This document shows, piece after piece, positions 9,229 through 17,994 of a DNA stretch of 51,539 nt. Below the pieces are notes generated by a model that was not told the origin of the DNA, made no database searches, and saw only the letters and a program-made list of their open reading frames with translations. Origin of the DNA: JBCBWG01 sp964579305 (GTDB lineage Bacteria > Pseudomonadota > Alphaproteobacteria > Rhizobiales > Hyphomicrobiaceae); NCBI GenBank assembly GCA_964579305.1, contig CAZOGY010000009.1, positions 1 through 51,539 of the forward strand, written 5' to 3'. The translations under genes were made by a program, and so were the position numbers. Each line of letters starts with the position of its first letter. Within the stretch, counting starts at the first letter, position 1.

Positions 9229-10649
9229 GGCGTGCTCTTGGGCCGGGCTTTTGGTCCAGCCGCCTTGCGAGGCCGCGCGGATGGCTTGCGGGTGCCGGTC
9301 CCAGGTTTGCCCCGCGGCGCGGCATTATCTTTGCGGTCCGAAGCGCGCGCGTTGGTCGGCGGCTTGCCGGGTCTGGGCGGGCGCCTGGCGGGCGCGGATT
9401 TGCTATCAGACGGTTTGCGGGGGGGCGGTGCCTCAACCGGTTCGGTGATCCCAAACTGATCTGCAAGCGTCTGGCCGAGTTGTTCGATCAGGACCTTGCG
9501 GCGCACGATTTCGGCTTCGCCTGGCTTCAGGCTTGTGAGCTGGAAGGGGCCATAGGAGACGCGGATCAGGCGGTTGACCTGTAGCGCGAGGCTTTCCAAG
9601 ATCCGGCGGACTTCCCGGTTTTTGCCTTCCCGCAGCCCCACGGTCAGCCAGACGTTTTGTCCGTTGATGCTGTCCAGCGTCGCTTCGATCGGGCCGTATT
9701 TGACGCCCTCGATCGTGATGCCATCGCTCAATGCATCGAGATCGGCCTGGGTGACCCTGCCGAACGCGCGCACACGATAACGACGCAACCAACCGGTTTC
9801 GGGCAACTCCAGATAGCGCGCGAGGTCGCCATCGGTGGTCAGGAGCAACAGGCCTTCGGTGTTGAAATCGAGCCGGCCAACGGAGATCACCCGCGGCAGG
9901 TGGGCTGGCAGATTGTCAAAGACCGTTGGCCGGCCTTCGGGATCGCGGTGTGATGTGACTTGGCCCTTCGGCTTATGGAAGCGCCAAAGCCGTGGCGGTT
10001 CGGGCTGCGGTAGGGGTTCGCCATCAACGAGGATATGGTCGTTCGGCCCCACTTCGCGAGCCGGCGTTGACAGCGTCTCGCCGTTGATCTTGACGCGGCC
10101 TTCTTCGATCCAGCGTTCCGCATCGCGGCGCGAGCATAAGCCCGCCCGCGCAATGGCTTTGGCGATCCGCATCGGTGTCTTGGGGCCGGTCGGCGCGGGC
10201 TTGCCGCTTGGCTTTGCACGGGCTGAGCGATGGCCTGGACGTGGTCGTTTGGACGCGTTTGGGCGCTGGTTGCCGGTTTCGGCGGCGTCTGTGTTGCGCG
10301 CTGCACCGCGCGCACCGTCGCCACGCGCCTTCGGCGACGACTGACCGCCAAGTTTGAGTGTGGGCTTGCGGGACCCGCTATCTGTGGCAGACGACGGTGC
10401 TGGTCTGGGTTTGTGCGGGCCCGCTTTTGGCGTCGATGCGCGCGCATCGTCCGCGCGGCCTGGCACCGTCTTCGCGCCCGAAGCGTTTTGCGCCGCCGGT
10501 CGCTTTGCGCGCGCAGGCACGGAGCGCTCGGCGGGCTCGCCTGAGGCTTGCGGATTGCGCGTTCGCAGCCGGCCGGCGCCGGGCTTTGAGCCCGGCCTGT
10601 CGGGTCGTGCCGGCTTGTGCGGTCGCGGGCGAGATGGTTGTTTCGGCAT
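9225..10649 (-). CDS. rluB: 23S rRNA pseudouridine synthase, RluB/RsuA family, with long basic tails
   Basis: Catalytic core at about residues 160-390. It opens with an S4 RNA-binding domain (RIAKAIARAGLCSRRDAERW), followed by the RsuA/RluB catalytic block GRLDFNTEGLLLLTTDGDLA, where the Asp of GRLD is the nucleophile. RluB isomerises a uridine in helix 93 of 23S rRNA. The first 159 residues are an unstructured Pro/Arg/Lys/Ala/Ser-rich extension, and residues after about 395 form a second basic tail. Both are unusually long; extensions of this kind occur in alphaproteobacterial RluB. An internal ATG at 10172 could give a core-only protein. The 5' end is only 24 bases from the divergent tadA, so their promoters must overlap coding sequence. 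rsmD follows with an ATGA overlap. Confidence 0.92.
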   Translation of the reverse strand: MPKQPSRPRPHKPARPDRPGSKPGAGRLRTRNPQASGEPAERSVPARAKRPAAQNASGAKTVPGRADDARASTPKAGPHKPRPAPSSATDSGSRKPTLKLGGQSSPKARGDGARGAARNTDAAETGNQRPNASKRPRPGHRSARAKPSGKPAPTGPKTPMRIAKAIARAGLCSRRDAERWIEEGRVKINGETLSTPAREVGPNDHILVDGEPLPQPEPPRLWRFHKPKGQVTSHRDPEGRPTVFDNLPAHLPRVISVGRLDFNTEGLLLLTTDGDLARYLELPETGWLRRYRVRAFGRVTQADLDALSDGITIEGVKYGPIEATLDSINGQNVWLTVGLREGKNREVRRILESLALQVNRLIRVSYGPFQLTSLKPGEAEIVRRKVLIEQLGQTLADQFGITEPVEAPPPRKPSDSKSAPARRPPRPGKPPTNARASDRKDNAAPRGKPGTGTRKPSARPRKAAGPKARPKSTP

Positions 10650-10673
10650 TCGTGTTCGTTGTCATCCTGGGGC

Positions 10674-11141
10674 ATGCGCATGGCACTGCCGAGCTTTCAA
10701 GTGCCTATGGAACTGGCCTTGGCCGAGGCCGAAGCGGCAGCGGCGCGCGGTGAAGTGCCGGTTGGCGCGGTTTTGGTGTCACCAGCCGGCGAAGTACTCG
10801 CTCAGGATGGCAACCGTACGCGCGCGCTCAATGATCCTTCGGCGCATGCGGAAATGCTCGTTATCCGTTCAGCGGCCCGGCTGCAAGGGAGCGAAAGACT
10901 TCCTGGCTGCGATCTATACGTGACGCTTGAGCCGTGTGCCATGTGTGCGGCGGTGATTTCGTTTGCACGCGTGCGGCGGCTCTATTTTGGCGCGCGCGAT
11001 CCGAAGATGGGGGCTGTTCTGCACGGACCAAGGTTCTTTAGCCAGCCGACGTGTCACCATTGTCCTGAAGTCTACGACGGCCTGAATGAACAAGCCTCAG
11101 CAGCCTTGCTGATCGATTTTTTCTCAAAAAGGCGGACGTAG
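10674..11141 (+). CDS. tadA: tRNA adenosine(34) deaminase
   Basis: About 155 residues, a zinc-dependent cytidine/deoxycytidylate deaminase-fold enzyme that converts wobble adenosine 34 of tRNA-Arg(ACG) to inosine; usually essential. Numbered from ATG 10680, the zinc-binding HAE is His56-x-Glu58 and PCxxC is Cys86-x-x-Cys89 (LEPCAMCAA). The C-terminal FFSKRR tail suits tRNA binding. ATG 10674 and 10680 are both possible starts and no ribosome-binding site separates them. Upstream open sequence to 10617 reads into the divergent rluB gene and is unlikely to be translated. The family also includes guanine and cytosine deaminases, but the spacing of the motifs and the tail favour TadA. Confidence 0.94.
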   Translation: MRMALPSFQVPMELALAEAEAAAARGEVPVGAVLVSPAGEVLAQDGNRTRALNDPSAHAEMLVIRSAARLQGSERLPGCDLYVTLEPCAMCAAVISFARVRRLYFGARDPKMGAVLHGPRFFSQPTCHHCPEVYDGLNEQASAALLIDFFSKRRT

Positions 11142-11342
11142 GATTGTTCCGGATCTGACTGTTTTGATTTACGGCATCGATGCGTCGATTTTCACGGCTT
11201 TGTAAAAAGAATATCATGGCGGCGAGCCCTTCATTATCGCCAAGCTGTATCATAGCCTCGTGAATCATCGTTCCGGCCAGACCTGACATGCCGGAAACAT
11301 TCTGGTGTGGTGACATCGCACATTATTCGAGGACAAATTATC
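11142..11342. other. Intergenic region tadA to PDC-sensor gene
   Basis: About 200 bases without a convincing gene, with an AT-richer core around 11190-11220. An imperfect inverted repeat GTTCCGGC (11270-11277) / GCCGGAAAC (11290-11298) lies 45 bases before the next start. It lacks a T-run, so it reads more like an operator or leader hairpin than a terminator. Confidence 0.4.
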
Positions 11343-11990
11343 ATGTGGCGATATTCAATCTGCGGCGGTGTCACGCGTGTGCGGACAACTTATCGGCACT
11401 TGCATTTGATTTGGGCGATCATGATTGCTGCTTGGGCGGCACTGGTCGCGAACACGACCGCGTTTGCACAACCCGTGGGCAGAACCCAAAACTCGTATTT
11501 CGTCGCGATGGACGCGCTTGCCCAAACCCTGGTCACGTCGGCTGAATTCAAAGCCTTGATCAAATCGCACAATGAACGGGTGGCGTCCTGGTCGGCGCAA
11601 GACATTGTGAGCCGCGACGCGGCCTGGCGCAGCGGCGATCGCGCGTTGATCCAATCGGTGACAGACAACGCGCTGGCCAAAGCGCTTGCGGCGTTCGCCG
11701 AGGCCCAAGGCGGGCAGATTGCTGAGATTATCGTGATGGGCGTGCGCGGCTGCAATATCGCGGCGGTGCCGGCCACCTCCGATTATTGGCAAGGCGACGA
11801 AGCTAAATTCCAAAAGACATTCGGTGCGAATACGAACGAGCGCTTTATTGCTCCCGTTGATTTCGATCAGTCGGCGAACACGTTCGCACAACAGATCAGT
11901 CAACGTTTTACGATCGATGGCGAGCCTGCTGGTGTCATTACAATCGGCTTCGATATTGTTTATAGGCCAAAGAAAGAAGGTCGCGGTTGA
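11343..11990 (+). CDS. Secreted PDC/Cache-type sensor-domain protein without output domain
   Basis: A 215-residue exported protein. A long N-terminal region ends in a hydrophobic signal segment (WAIMIAAWAALVA, cleavage near AFA/QP). The mature part has the layout of stand-alone periplasmic PDC (Cache-like) sensor proteins: GCNIA in place of the usual 'G.NVG', then TSDYWQGDEAKFQKTF, then a late strand GVITIGFDI. These blocks are the conserved core of that family as I remember it. There is no membrane anchor and no kinase, cyclase or chemotaxis domain after it. GAGGACA around 11329-11335 supports ATG 11343; ATG 11307 is an alternative. A possible terminator follows at 12020-12061. Ligand and partner are unknown. 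Confidence 0.7.
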   Translation: MWRYSICGGVTRVRTTYRHLHLIWAIMIAAWAALVANTTAFAQPVGRTQNSYFVAMDALAQTLVTSAEFKALIKSHNERVASWSAQDIVSRDAAWRSGDRALIQSVTDNALAKALAAFAEAQGGQIAEIIVMGVRGCNIAAVPATSDYWQGDEAKFQKTFGANTNERFIAPVDFDQSANTFAQQISQRFTIDGEPAGVITIGFDIVYRPKKEGRG

Positions 11991-12019
11991 CCGCAGCCTC
12001 AGCAATTCGCGAAAGCGCC

Positions 12020-12061
12020 GCCTGCAGGGCCGGGTCTTTCAGCCAAACGCGCAGGCTTTTT
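12020..12061 (+). terminator. Possible rho-independent terminator after the PDC-sensor gene
   Basis: GCCTGC (12020-12025) pairs with GCAGGC (12051-12056) and is followed by five T. The loop of 25 bases contains a further GGC/GCC pairing. It lies between two convergent genes, which fits, but the stem is only 6 bp. Confidence 0.4.
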
Positions 12062-12062
12062 G

Positions 12063-12989
12063 TCAGGCCCCGCGCAATTCATTGTCCACAGTCTCGCTTG
12101 AGATGACACGGGAGAGAAGTGCTTTGAGCCGCGGCTTGGTGCTTTCCACGGCCGACAGGATTTCTTTGGCGCGATGGAAGTCGAAAGCGCCGAATTGCTC
12201 AATGCCGAACTCGAAAAAGATGTCTGGCGTCTGATAGCGCAACCGCTCCCGCGTGACGGACCTTTGAATAATCTGTGCGGTTTGCACTGCAACCGTCAGC
12301 GCCGTCGGGTTTTGCGGCATTGCGCCTTCCGTGGGTGCCCCGCTGACGTCGATTGCAACAACGATGTCGCAGGTCTCCATCAGCAAATCAAAGGGGCAGG
12401 GGTTGGTGAGGCCGCCGTCCAAGTGCAGGGCACCGTCGCGCGCGACAGGGCTGAAGACCACTGGAATTGCCATGCTTGCCGCGATTGCCGTGCGCAGGTC
12501 GCCGCGCGCAAATGTCACGGGCTCATGCGTGTTCAAACTGGTGGCGGTCAATTGCAGTGGGATCGCCAAGTCCTCAAAGCGTTTCGCCATACCGCTGGGT
12601 AACACGAGGTCCAGCACGGACGCAGCATCGAGCAAGGCAGAGCGTTGCGGGAACAGGCGTAACAGGCGGCCGGTCGGGGCGGAGCGCGCGGTATAGAGCT
12701 GGCGGATCATGCCCCAGCGGTTGCCCAGCGTGTCTTCGGTCACTGCGCGCAAGTGGGCGGCTGAAAACCCTGAGGCATAGGCCGCCCCGTAGATCGCGCC
12801 AATCGACGTTCCTGCGATCGCGTCGGGGCGAAGACCCAACTCGTCGAGGACCTCAAGCACAGCGATGTGGGCAATGCCACGCGCGCCGCCGCCGCCCAGG
12901 GCAAGGCCGATCCGCCGCCCGGCAAGGTCGATATTTGCCTTGGGAGCGGCCCGTTGTGAAAGCCGGACCATGGCCGTGTTGTTTGTCAT
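12063..12989 (-). CDS. Patatin-like phospholipase, RssA/NTE family
   Basis: A 308-residue cytosolic or membrane-peripheral serine hydrolase of the patatin family. The oxyanion loop is GGGGARG. The nucleophile elbow is GTSIG (Gly-Thr-Ser-Ile-Gly), and the dyad aspartate is in LDGGLTNPCPF. A Ser-Asp dyad of this type hydrolyses phospholipids or lysophospholipids. The start at ATG 12989 (MTNNTAMVRL) gives the usual RssA-like length; the frame stays open upstream to 13295, but that part has no similarity and runs into the neighbouring gene. No partner gene is evident, and the substrate is unknown. It converges with the PDC-sensor gene. Confidence 0.9.
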   Translation of the reverse strand: MTNNTAMVRLSQRAAPKANIDLAGRRIGLALGGGGARGIAHIAVLEVLDELGLRPDAIAGTSIGAIYGAAYASGFSAAHLRAVTEDTLGNRWGMIRQLYTARSAPTGRLLRLFPQRSALLDAASVLDLVLPSGMAKRFEDLAIPLQLTATSLNTHEPVTFARGDLRTAIAASMAIPVVFSPVARDGALHLDGGLTNPCPFDLLMETCDIVVAIDVSGAPTEGAMPQNPTALTVAVQTAQIIQRSVTRERLRYQTPDIFFEFGIEQFGAFDFHRAKEILSAVESTKPRLKALLSRVISSETVDNELRGA

Positions 12990-13140
12990 TGTGCCGATCG
13001 TTTCGCGGTGGCTTTGCGCAGCCCCAAGCCTGAAATGGTCAACGAGTGACCGCTTGGAAAGGTCTGTGTCTGGCGTGCTCCGGGCAGGCGACGGGCGCGC
13101 ATGGATCAGGGGCCGCGCCAACAGGGCGCGATCAGGACCG

Positions 13141-14046
13141 TCATATCCCGCCGGGGGCCGCTGCAAGGATTGGCTGGATCGCGGCAAGAAGTGCGTCTGG
13201 CGCTTCTTGGGCCATGAAATGGCCAGAGGCGATAGCGCCGCCGTTGACCGGCTGGGACGACCAGCGGGACCAAACCTCGATTGGATCGGGACCATCGACC
13301 AGGTTGCCGCGCTCGCCCCAGATCACGGTGACCGGGCAGGTCAGTTTGCGGCCAGAATCGCGATCTTGCCGGTCATGCTCAATGTCGATCGATGCCCCGG
13401 CGCGATAGTCGGCACAGGTCGCGGCGATCTGGAAGCAGGCCGTGTCGTGGGCCAGCGCGCGCGGATCGAGCCAGGTTGGCATTGGCCCTGCGCCGCGCGC
13501 CATACGACCCGATACCCACGCGGCGGGGTCATGGCTGATCCAGTTTTCTGGGAATGGTGCGGGCTGGGCCAAAAATGCCCAGTGGTAGAGGCGCAGCATG
13601 CGATCGCGATTGAGTGTTTCCCAAATGTCCAAGGTCGGGATCACATCGAGTGAGACATAGGTGGAGACACGCTTGGGATGATCGAGCGCGAGGCGATAGC
13701 CGACCCGGGCGCCGCGGTCGTGACCTACGACGGCAAAACGATCAAACCCAAGCGTAGTCATGACCGCGGCTAGGTCGGCGGCCATGGCGCGCTTGGCGTA
13801 GTTGGCATGGTCGGGCCACGGCTGCGGTGCGCTGCTCTCCCCATAGCCTCGCAAATCGGCCAACACGACGGTGTGCGATTTTGCCAACTCCGGCGCAACG
13901 CGATGCCACATCGCCATCGTTTGCGGATATCCGTGCAGACACAGCACGGGCGGTCCGCTTCCGGCAATGCGGACGGCAATGTCGGCGCCGGCCCCAGCTA
14001 TTTGGCGGTGCTCGAAACCCGGCAGCAAAGTCTCGGCAATGGACAT
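13141..14046 (-). CDS. Alpha/beta hydrolase, fluoroacetate/haloacetate dehalogenase type
   Basis: A 301-residue alpha/beta hydrolase. The nucleophile elbow is GHDRGAR with aspartate (Asp110), not serine, as in dehalogenases and epoxide hydrolases. The full fluoroacetate-dehalogenase pocket appears at matching positions: Arg111 and Arg114 for the carboxylate, Asp134, and the halide-binding His155-Trp156 in LYHWAFLAQPAPFPE. A tyrosine follows in DYRAGASIDIEHDR (Tyr214), and the catalytic His276 is in SGHFMAQEAPD. This is the pattern known from the Rhodopseudomonas enzyme, recalled from memory. ATG 14046 follows a strong GGAGGCG, and upstream codons in the same frame are not needed. Natural substrates in such relatives are often unknown, so 'haloacid-type hydrolase' is the safe call. 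The divergent membrane-protein gene starts 59 bases away. Confidence 0.88.
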   Translation of the reverse strand: MSIAETLLPGFEHRQIAGAGADIAVRIAGSGPPVLCLHGYPQTMAMWHRVAPELAKSHTVVLADLRGYGESSAPQPWPDHANYAKRAMAADLAAVMTTLGFDRFAVVGHDRGARVGYRLALDHPKRVSTYVSLDVIPTLDIWETLNRDRMLRLYHWAFLAQPAPFPENWISHDPAAWVSGRMARGAGPMPTWLDPRALAHDTACFQIAATCADYRAGASIDIEHDRQDRDSGRKLTCPVTVIWGERGNLVDGPDPIEVWSRWSSQPVNGGAIASGHFMAQEAPDALLAAIQPILAAAPGGI

Positions 14047-14105
14047 CGAAACGCCTCCATTTTGGATCCCATGGGAGTATTGATTGAATCTTCGAGAGAC
14101 GTCCC

Positions 14106-14969
14106 ATGCATGTTTCAGTTTTGGCGGGCCTGCGCGCCGGATTGTCATTCTTCTGGCGCAACATGGTTTGGGTTTTCGGCGTGTTTCTGGCCGGTTGGGT
14201 TGTTGGAACCGGGGCCGACGTGATTGCCACCACGGCTTATTTTTATGCCACCAGTATGCACCTGAAATACTGGATGCATGAGGTTATCTGGGCGCTTGTA
14301 GCCTGGACGCTGATCGATTTTCGCCTGGTGCGGGCCGCCGTGGAGGCGCCATTGCGTCCGGCGTTGTTAGACGAACGGTTCTGGGCGGCCGTGCCCACCT
14401 TATTGGCTCTAGCGACATTTGCGATCGTGCTTGGCCAGATTACGGAGGAGACCGAGGCTGCCCTGGCGCAACAGGTCAACCTGCTTGCGCTTGGTGGCGA
14501 GGGAAGGATCAATGAGACTGCCATTGACTCCTGGTGGTTTCGATCCGCGCATTTCGGGGTTGCGGTGATCGGGCATTTGCTGCGCGGGCTTCTCATTTTG
14601 CCCTATTTCGCGCTGCTTTCGAATGTCGCTGCCGCAAAGCCGGTACTGGATCAGACGGGTTGGCGTTTTGTGCGGGCGAACTGGTTGTCGGTGATGCTGG
14701 CCGTGGCATGTCTGTCGTTTGGGCTGCACGCGGTTGGCAATCTGTTTTATGTTGGGCCTGTGATGCTCGGCATCTGGCCAATCGATTTCGGGATCATAAC
14801 GGATTGGCGCGACCTCGTCGGGCCGACGATCTTGCGCCACATCGCTGAACTGCCGGCGATGTTCTTTTGGACGGTCCTGCCGGTCATTTTGACCGCGTCC
14901 ATTTACAGGTTGTGGATTGGCGCGGGTTCGTTGGATGCGGGATCGTCGGCGCCTACTGCGTCCGCTTGA
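14106..14969 (+). CDS. Multi-pass membrane protein of unknown function
   Basis: A 287-residue protein with about six hydrophobic helices (around residues 10-35, 55-75, 95-112, 150-175, 190-215 and 255-275) and no motif I recognise. A central soluble stretch (ITEETEAALAQQ) separates helix 3 from helix 4. It begins with ATG 14106 (MHVSVLAGLRAG), 59 bases from the divergent dehalogenase-type gene. Its last 17 bases overlap the 3' end of purD on the opposite strand. A transporter or lipid-modifying role cannot be inferred from the sequence. Confidence 0.75.
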   Translation: MHVSVLAGLRAGLSFFWRNMVWVFGVFLAGWVVGTGADVIATTAYFYATSMHLKYWMHEVIWALVAWTLIDFRLVRAAVEAPLRPALLDERFWAAVPTLLALATFAIVLGQITEETEAALAQQVNLLALGGEGRINETAIDSWWFRSAHFGVAVIGHLLRGLLILPYFALLSNVAAAKPVLDQTGWRFVRANWLSVMLAVACLSFGLHAVGNLFYVGPVMLGIWPIDFGIITDWRDLVGPTILRHIAELPAMFFWTVLPVILTASIYRLWIGAGSLDAGSSAPTASA

Positions 14970-16224
14970 TGGCGCGCCAAGCGATGTCGCTGCGGTAGAA
15001 CCCTTCGGGCCAATTGATTTTTTCGATGGCGGCGTAAGCGCGGGCGCGGGCGGCTGCGATGTCCGGGCCAATCGCCGAGACGTTGAGGACACGGCCACCG
15101 GCCGCGAGTAAGCGATCGTCGTCCCGGCGCGTGCCGGCATGAAAGACAATCACGCCCTCGTCATTAAGCGCATCAAGTCCGGTGATTTGGGTCCCGGTTT
15201 TCGGCGTAGCGGGGTAGCCGTCAGCGGCCATGACGACGGTGAGGGCGGGATCATTGCGCCAGTCGAGTGAAATCCCATCAAGGGTGCCGCTCGTGCAGGC
15301 GTGCAAAGCCGGCAGCAGATCGGATGCCAGTCGCAACATCAAAACCTGGCATTCGGGATCGCCAAAGCGCACATTGTACTCGATCAATTGAGGGCCTTCG
15401 TCGGTGATCATCAGGCCCGCGTAGAGAACACCGCGATACGGGGTGCCGGCTTTGGCCATTGCGGTGATCGTGGGGCGAATGATCTCGTTCAACGCGCGCT
15501 GTACGCGGTCGGCTGTCATCACCGGTGCCGGCGAATAAGCGCCCATGCCGCCCGTGTTGGGACCGGTGTCGCCGTCACCAACGCGTTTGTGGTCTTGTGC
15601 GGTTGCCAGCGGCAGCACCGTCTCGCCATCGGTCAGGACGAAGAGCGAGGCTTCCTCACCGACCAGGAAGTCCTCCATCACAACGGTGGCGCCCGCCGCG
15701 CCGAAAGCACCATCAAAGCAGGCTTCAACGGCGTCCAGGGCTTCTGCGCGCGTGTGGGCGATCACGACGCCTTTGCCGGCGGCCAGGCCGTCGGCCTTAA
15801 TCACGAGCGGAAGTGGGTGGCTGCGCGCGTATGCCAGTGCCTCGGCGCGATTGTTGCTCCAGGCGTAGCCGGCGGTGGGGATACCGTGTGTGGCGCAAAA
15901 CTGCTTTGTGAAGGCTTTCGATCCTTCCAATCGGGCCGCCGCGCGGCTGGGGCCGAACACCGCGATTTCGGCCGCGGCGAGATCATCGGCGATGCCGGCA
16001 ACCAATGGCGCCTCGGGCCCGATAATCACCAAGTCGATTGCGTTTGTGCGGCAGAAATCGATCACGGCGGCATGATCGTTGACGTCGAGCGTAATGCAGT
16101 CGGCGACCTCTGCGATGCCTGGATTGCCGGGGGCGCAATACAAAGTGCCTAACTGTGGGCTCTGGCGAAGCTTCCAAGCCAACGCATGTTCACGGCCGCC
16201 GCCGCCGAATAACAAGACGTTCAT
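14953..16224 (-). CDS. purD: Phosphoribosylamine-glycine ligase (GAR synthetase)
   Basis: A 423-residue ATP-grasp enzyme catalysing the second step of de novo purine synthesis, joining glycine to phosphoribosylamine. It opens with MNVLLFGGGGREHALAWKL, the PurD N-terminal signature. ATP-grasp blocks follow: VIKADGLAAGKGVVIA, then GEEASLFVLTDG, then TGGMGAYSPAP, and the metal-binding IEYNVRFGDPECQ. The start is ATG 16224; the frame is open upstream to 16269 without similarity. The 3' end overlaps the convergent membrane-protein gene by 17 bases. The gene is divergent from xseA. Confidence 0.97.
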   Translation of the reverse strand: MNVLLFGGGGREHALAWKLRQSPQLGTLYCAPGNPGIAEVADCITLDVNDHAAVIDFCRTNAIDLVIIGPEAPLVAGIADDLAAAEIAVFGPSRAAARLEGSKAFTKQFCATHGIPTAGYAWSNNRAEALAYARSHPLPLVIKADGLAAGKGVVIAHTRAEALDAVEACFDGAFGAAGATVVMEDFLVGEEASLFVLTDGETVLPLATAQDHKRVGDGDTGPNTGGMGAYSPAPVMTADRVQRALNEIIRPTITAMAKAGTPYRGVLYAGLMITDEGPQLIEYNVRFGDPECQVLMLRLASDLLPALHACTSGTLDGISLDWRNDPALTVVMAADGYPATPKTGTQITGLDALNDEGVIVFHAGTRRDDDRLLAAGGRVLNVSAIGPDIAAARARAYAAIEKINWPEGFYRSDIAWRAIKRTQ

Positions 16225-16413
16225 GGAGCCCTCAGTGGTTGATCGGTTGGTGCCGGTAAAGGTGCACATCGGTCGGCATGGCGCAGCCGCGTGGCCGTGC
16301 GTGCCGCCACGATTTTAACAGGTTGGTTGGCGGCGCGCGCCGCAACTTCGTGGCAATCGTGTACGATCACGCACGCGACTTTCGCAACTCAGCAACTTGA
16401 ATTGGCAGGCCCC

Positions 16414-17994
16414 GTGTCCCGATCCAACCTCGCTTCCGCTCAGCCCGCGGCCGGCAAACCTGCACCCGGCCAGCACACTGGTCGTTCAGATCCGGTCGGT
16501 GCGGCTGAGCCGACAACCAACGCAGCGGAGTTCTCAGTCGGCGAACTTGCCAACGCGATCAAGCGGGCCATCGAGGATGGTTTTGGTCACGTCCGGTTGC
16601 GCGGCGAGATCTCAGGATATCGCGGGCCCCATGCGTCAGGCCACTGCTATTTCGCGCTGAAGGACGACAAGGCCAAGATCGATGCCGTGATCTGGCGGGG
16701 CGTTTTCGGAAAGCTGCGGTTTCAGCCCGAAGAAGGCATGGAAGTCGTCGCCCAGGGCAAAGTCACGACGTATCCCAACTCGTCCAAATACCAGATCGTC
16801 ATTGAGAAACTTGAGCCGGCAGGCGTTGGCGCGCTCATGGCGCTTTTGGAGGAGCGAAAGCGCAAGTTTGCTGCCGAAGGGCTGTTTGATGAGGCGCGCA
16901 AGAAACCGCTGCCATTCCTGCCGCGGGTCGTTGGGATCGTCACCTCACCAACGGGCGCTGTGATCCGCGACATGATGCACGGGTTCAACGAGCGATTCCC
17001 TGCGCACGTCGTGGTGTGGCCCGTGCGCGTGCAAGGCGAGACATCGGCTGGGGAAGTCGCCGCAGCCATTCGCGGTTTCAACGCCGTAGATCGTGACGCA
17101 GTGGGGCATGTGCCGCGGCCCGATGTGCTGATCGTGGCGCGCGGTGGCGGCAGCCTTGAAGATCTGTGGAGCTTTAACGAAGAGGTCGTCGTCCGCGCCG
17201 CGGCAGACTGTGACATTCCGTTGATCTCGGCTGTTGGGCACGAGACCGACTGGACGCTTTTGGATCTCGTCGCGGATGCGCGCGCACCGACGCCGACGAA
17301 GGCCGCCGAATGGGCTGTGCCCAAGTATGCCGATCTGGAAATCCAGCTTGGCGACCTGGGCCAGCGGCTGCGCCATGCTGGGCGGCGGGCCGTCAGTGAC
17401 AAACAGACACAACTCAAGGCAGCTGCGCGCGGGCTGCCGCGCTTGCAGGATTTGCTCGCGGCACCTCGCCAGCGGTTCGACGCGGTCGACCAGCGCATGG
17501 GCCGGGCGCTACTTGCGAATGCGCGCGAACATGGCCGACGTCTGGCGCGGGTATCGGCGCGCTTGCAGCCGTTATTGTTGCGCCAGCCGGTGCAGCGCCG
17601 CCAAGAGCGCATCGATACCCTGGGTGACCGGGCGGGGCGCGCGCTGGCAAATCGCCTCGTGCTGGCGCGTCGGGCGCTTGATGGTTCAGCAAAGCTGTTG
17701 GAAACGTTGTCCCATCGTAGCGTTCTTGCACGCGGGTTTGCGCTGGTGCGGGCGGCGGACGGCAAACCGGTGCGCAGCGCTCAGGTGCTTACGGCTGGCG
17801 ACGGCATCAGGCTCGGTTTCGTTGACGGTGAGGTGGCTGCGGAAGTCTCCGGTTCCGGCGGTGGCAGGGCAAGCGGCGGCCAACGCGGCGGCACCGCAGG
17901 CAAAGCGGACGCCGCAGGCAGCGGCCAGGAGGTTGCAAGCGTACGGCGCCGTCGCCAAAAACCAGCCGCCAAACAAGGTTCGTTGTTTGACTGA
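16414..17994 (+). CDS. xseA: Exodeoxyribonuclease VII large subunit
   Basis: About 526 residues. XseA with the small subunit XseB degrades single-stranded DNA in both directions to acid-soluble oligonucleotides. The OB-fold domain begins FSVGELANAIKRAIEDGFG and includes SGHCYFALKDD. The catalytic region has VGIVTSPTGAVIRDM, VARGGGSLEDLW and SAVGHETDWTL, all diagnostic of XseA. A long coiled-coil region and a Gly/Ala/Arg-rich tail close it. The start is uncertain: GTG 16414 (SRSNLASAQ) with GGCAGG just upstream is preferred over more upstream codons that would add a non-conserved leader. xseB is not in the window. DUF2093 follows in the same direction. Confidence 0.95.
   Translation: MSRSNLASAQPAAGKPAPGQHTGRSDPVGAAEPTTNAAEFSVGELANAIKRAIEDGFGHVRLRGEISGYRGPHASGHCYFALKDDKAKIDAVIWRGVFGKLRFQPEEGMEVVAQGKVTTYPNSSKYQIVIEKLEPAGVGALMALLEERKRKFAAEGLFDEARKKPLPFLPRVVGIVTSPTGAVIRDMMHGFNERFPAHVVVWPVRVQGETSAGEVAAAIRGFNAVDRDAVGHVPRPDVLIVARGGGSLEDLWSFNEEVVVRAAADCDIPLISAVGHETDWTLLDLVADARAPTPTKAAEWAVPKYADLEIQLGDLGQRLRHAGRRAVSDKQTQLKAAARGLPRLQDLLAAPRQRFDAVDQRMGRALLANAREHGRRLARVSARLQPLLLRQPVQRRQERIDTLGDRAGRALANRLVLARRALDGSAKLLETLSHRSVLARGFALVRAADGKPVRSAQVLTAGDGIRLGFVDGEVAAEVSGSGGGRASGGQRGGTAGKADAAGSGQEVASVRRRRQKPAAKQGSLFD

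Noticed and set aside
11270..11298. Inverted repeat GTTCCGGC/GCCGGAAAC as a terminator for tadA
   Set aside because: No T-run and one mismatch; kept only as a note in the intergenic entry.
15301..16152. 283-codon plus-strand frame opposite purD
   Set aside because: Shadow of purD; Cys/His/Gly-rich without family pattern.
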